Positions 63,893 through 64,000 of a stretch of 64,000 nt of DNA are shown here, in pieces. The position numbers were made by a program, and so were the translations under genes. The notes beneath the pieces are model-generated. The model saw nothing but the letters and a program-made list of their open reading frames with translations. It was not told the origin of the DNA and ran no database searches. This DNA comes from Salinibacterium sp. ZJ70 (GTDB taxonomy: Bacteria; Actinomycetota; Actinomycetes; Actinomycetales; Microbacteriaceae): assembly GCF_011751865.2 (NCBI RefSeq), contig NZ_CP061770.1:1302001-1366000 (forward strand). The letters are read 5' to 3'. How positions within the stretch are numbered: position 1 is the first letter of the stretch; each line of letters opens with the position of its first letter.

Positions 63893-64000
63893 ATGCCCAC
63901 TGATCTCGCCTGGCCCTCGATCCTGACCGAACTCCTCGCCGGAGGAGACCTCTCGATCTCCGAGGCGGAATGGGCGATGCGCCAGGTCATGGAAGGCCAG
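63893..64000 (+). CDS. trpD: Anthranilate phosphoribosyltransferase, 5' part (cut by window edge)
   Basis: Only 36 residues are in the window: [20 protein letters not shown] is followed by [12 protein letters not shown]. This is the opening helical hairpin of TrpD, which joins anthranilate to PRPP in tryptophan synthesis. The position divergent to ctaE is conserved in actinobacteria (Rv2192c next to ctaE). The rest lies outside. Confidence 0.88.
   Translation, partial: MPTDLAWPSILTELLAGGDLSISEAEWAMRQVMEGQ

Noticed and set aside
1..64000. tRNA or rRNA genes
   Set aside because: No conserved TPsiC-type GGTTCGA context with cloverleaf potential or rRNA core sequence was recognised by eye; a covariance search would settle it.

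Overview
The window is high-GC DNA from an actinobacterium, most likely Microbacteriaceae or a close relative. Supporting points are the strong G/C bias at third codon positions, frequent GTG starts, many -10-like hexamers placed 6-9 nt before start codons, an actinobacterial bc1-aa3 respiratory cluster (qcrCAB, ctaC/D/E/F), DivIVA/Wag31, SepF, GarA, FtsR, a class II DAHP synthase, and a division cluster without ftsA. The gene order from about 16.7 to 64 kb resembles the conserved actinobacterial block known in mycobacteria (fadD15, plsC, aroG, pknL, Rv2175c, prenyl synthase, dcw cluster, wag31, and the erpA/ctaC/qcr/trpD area). No tRNA, rRNA, insertion sequence, prophage or CRISPR array was seen.

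Layout. 0-7.5 kb holds small housekeeping and accessory genes: a VOC protein cut by the left edge, a deazaflavin-type reductase, GNAT, glutathione peroxidase, a FAD amine-oxidase/phytoene-desaturase-like enzyme, a lipase maturation factor, and a minus-strand operon of a protealysin-like M4 protease, its emfourin inhibitor and an S4 RNA-binding protein; then Nudix and an LRV/HEAT-like protein. 7.6-10.2 kb is the phosphatidyltransferase / garA / ftsR / second merR group. 10.2-10.5 kb is an unusual array of 21-bp units in opposite orientations. 10.5-16.6 kb has two ParA/MinD-like ATPases flanking pyruvate carboxylase, then peptide deformylase. 16.7-27.5 kb has FadD, a ROK kinase, PlsC, DAHP synthase, a PASTA kinase, a four-LysM secreted protein, an Rv2175c-like DNA-binding protein, a polyprenyl synthase and DUF3040.

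27.7-44.2 kb is the dcw cluster: mraZ, rsmH, ftsL-like, ftsI, murF, mraY, murD, ftsW, murG, murC, ftsQ, ftsZ, a YggS-type PLP protein, sepF and divIVA. Most junctions overlap, so this reads as one long operon with extra promoters before ftsZ and divIVA. murB, ddl, ftsA and yggT are not in it. 44.2-55.3 kb has lspA, a RluA-type pseudouridine synthase, dnaE, a flavin reductase, hisD, nrdR, pyrD, DUF3043, an M20 dipeptidase and erpA. 55.4-63.8 kb is the cytochrome bc1-aa3 supercomplex in two convergent operons (ctaC-ctaD-ctaF-GNAT on plus; ctaE-qcrC-qcrA-qcrB on minus) around a 0.7 kb gene-free gap with a long hairpin. The window ends inside trpD.

The most interesting system-level signal is a 19-bp dyad, CYTCAA-N7-YTGAAG, found upstream of the second merR gene, ftsZ and divIVA. 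It is a good candidate operator for the MerR-type regulator FtsR encoded at 8.7 kb, linking division and polar-growth genes into one regulon. Other leads are the paired GTGGAG MraZ boxes around an intrinsic terminator in the dcw leader, the 21-bp array at 10.25-10.49 kb, the protease-inhibitor operon, and predicted leaderless mRNAs.
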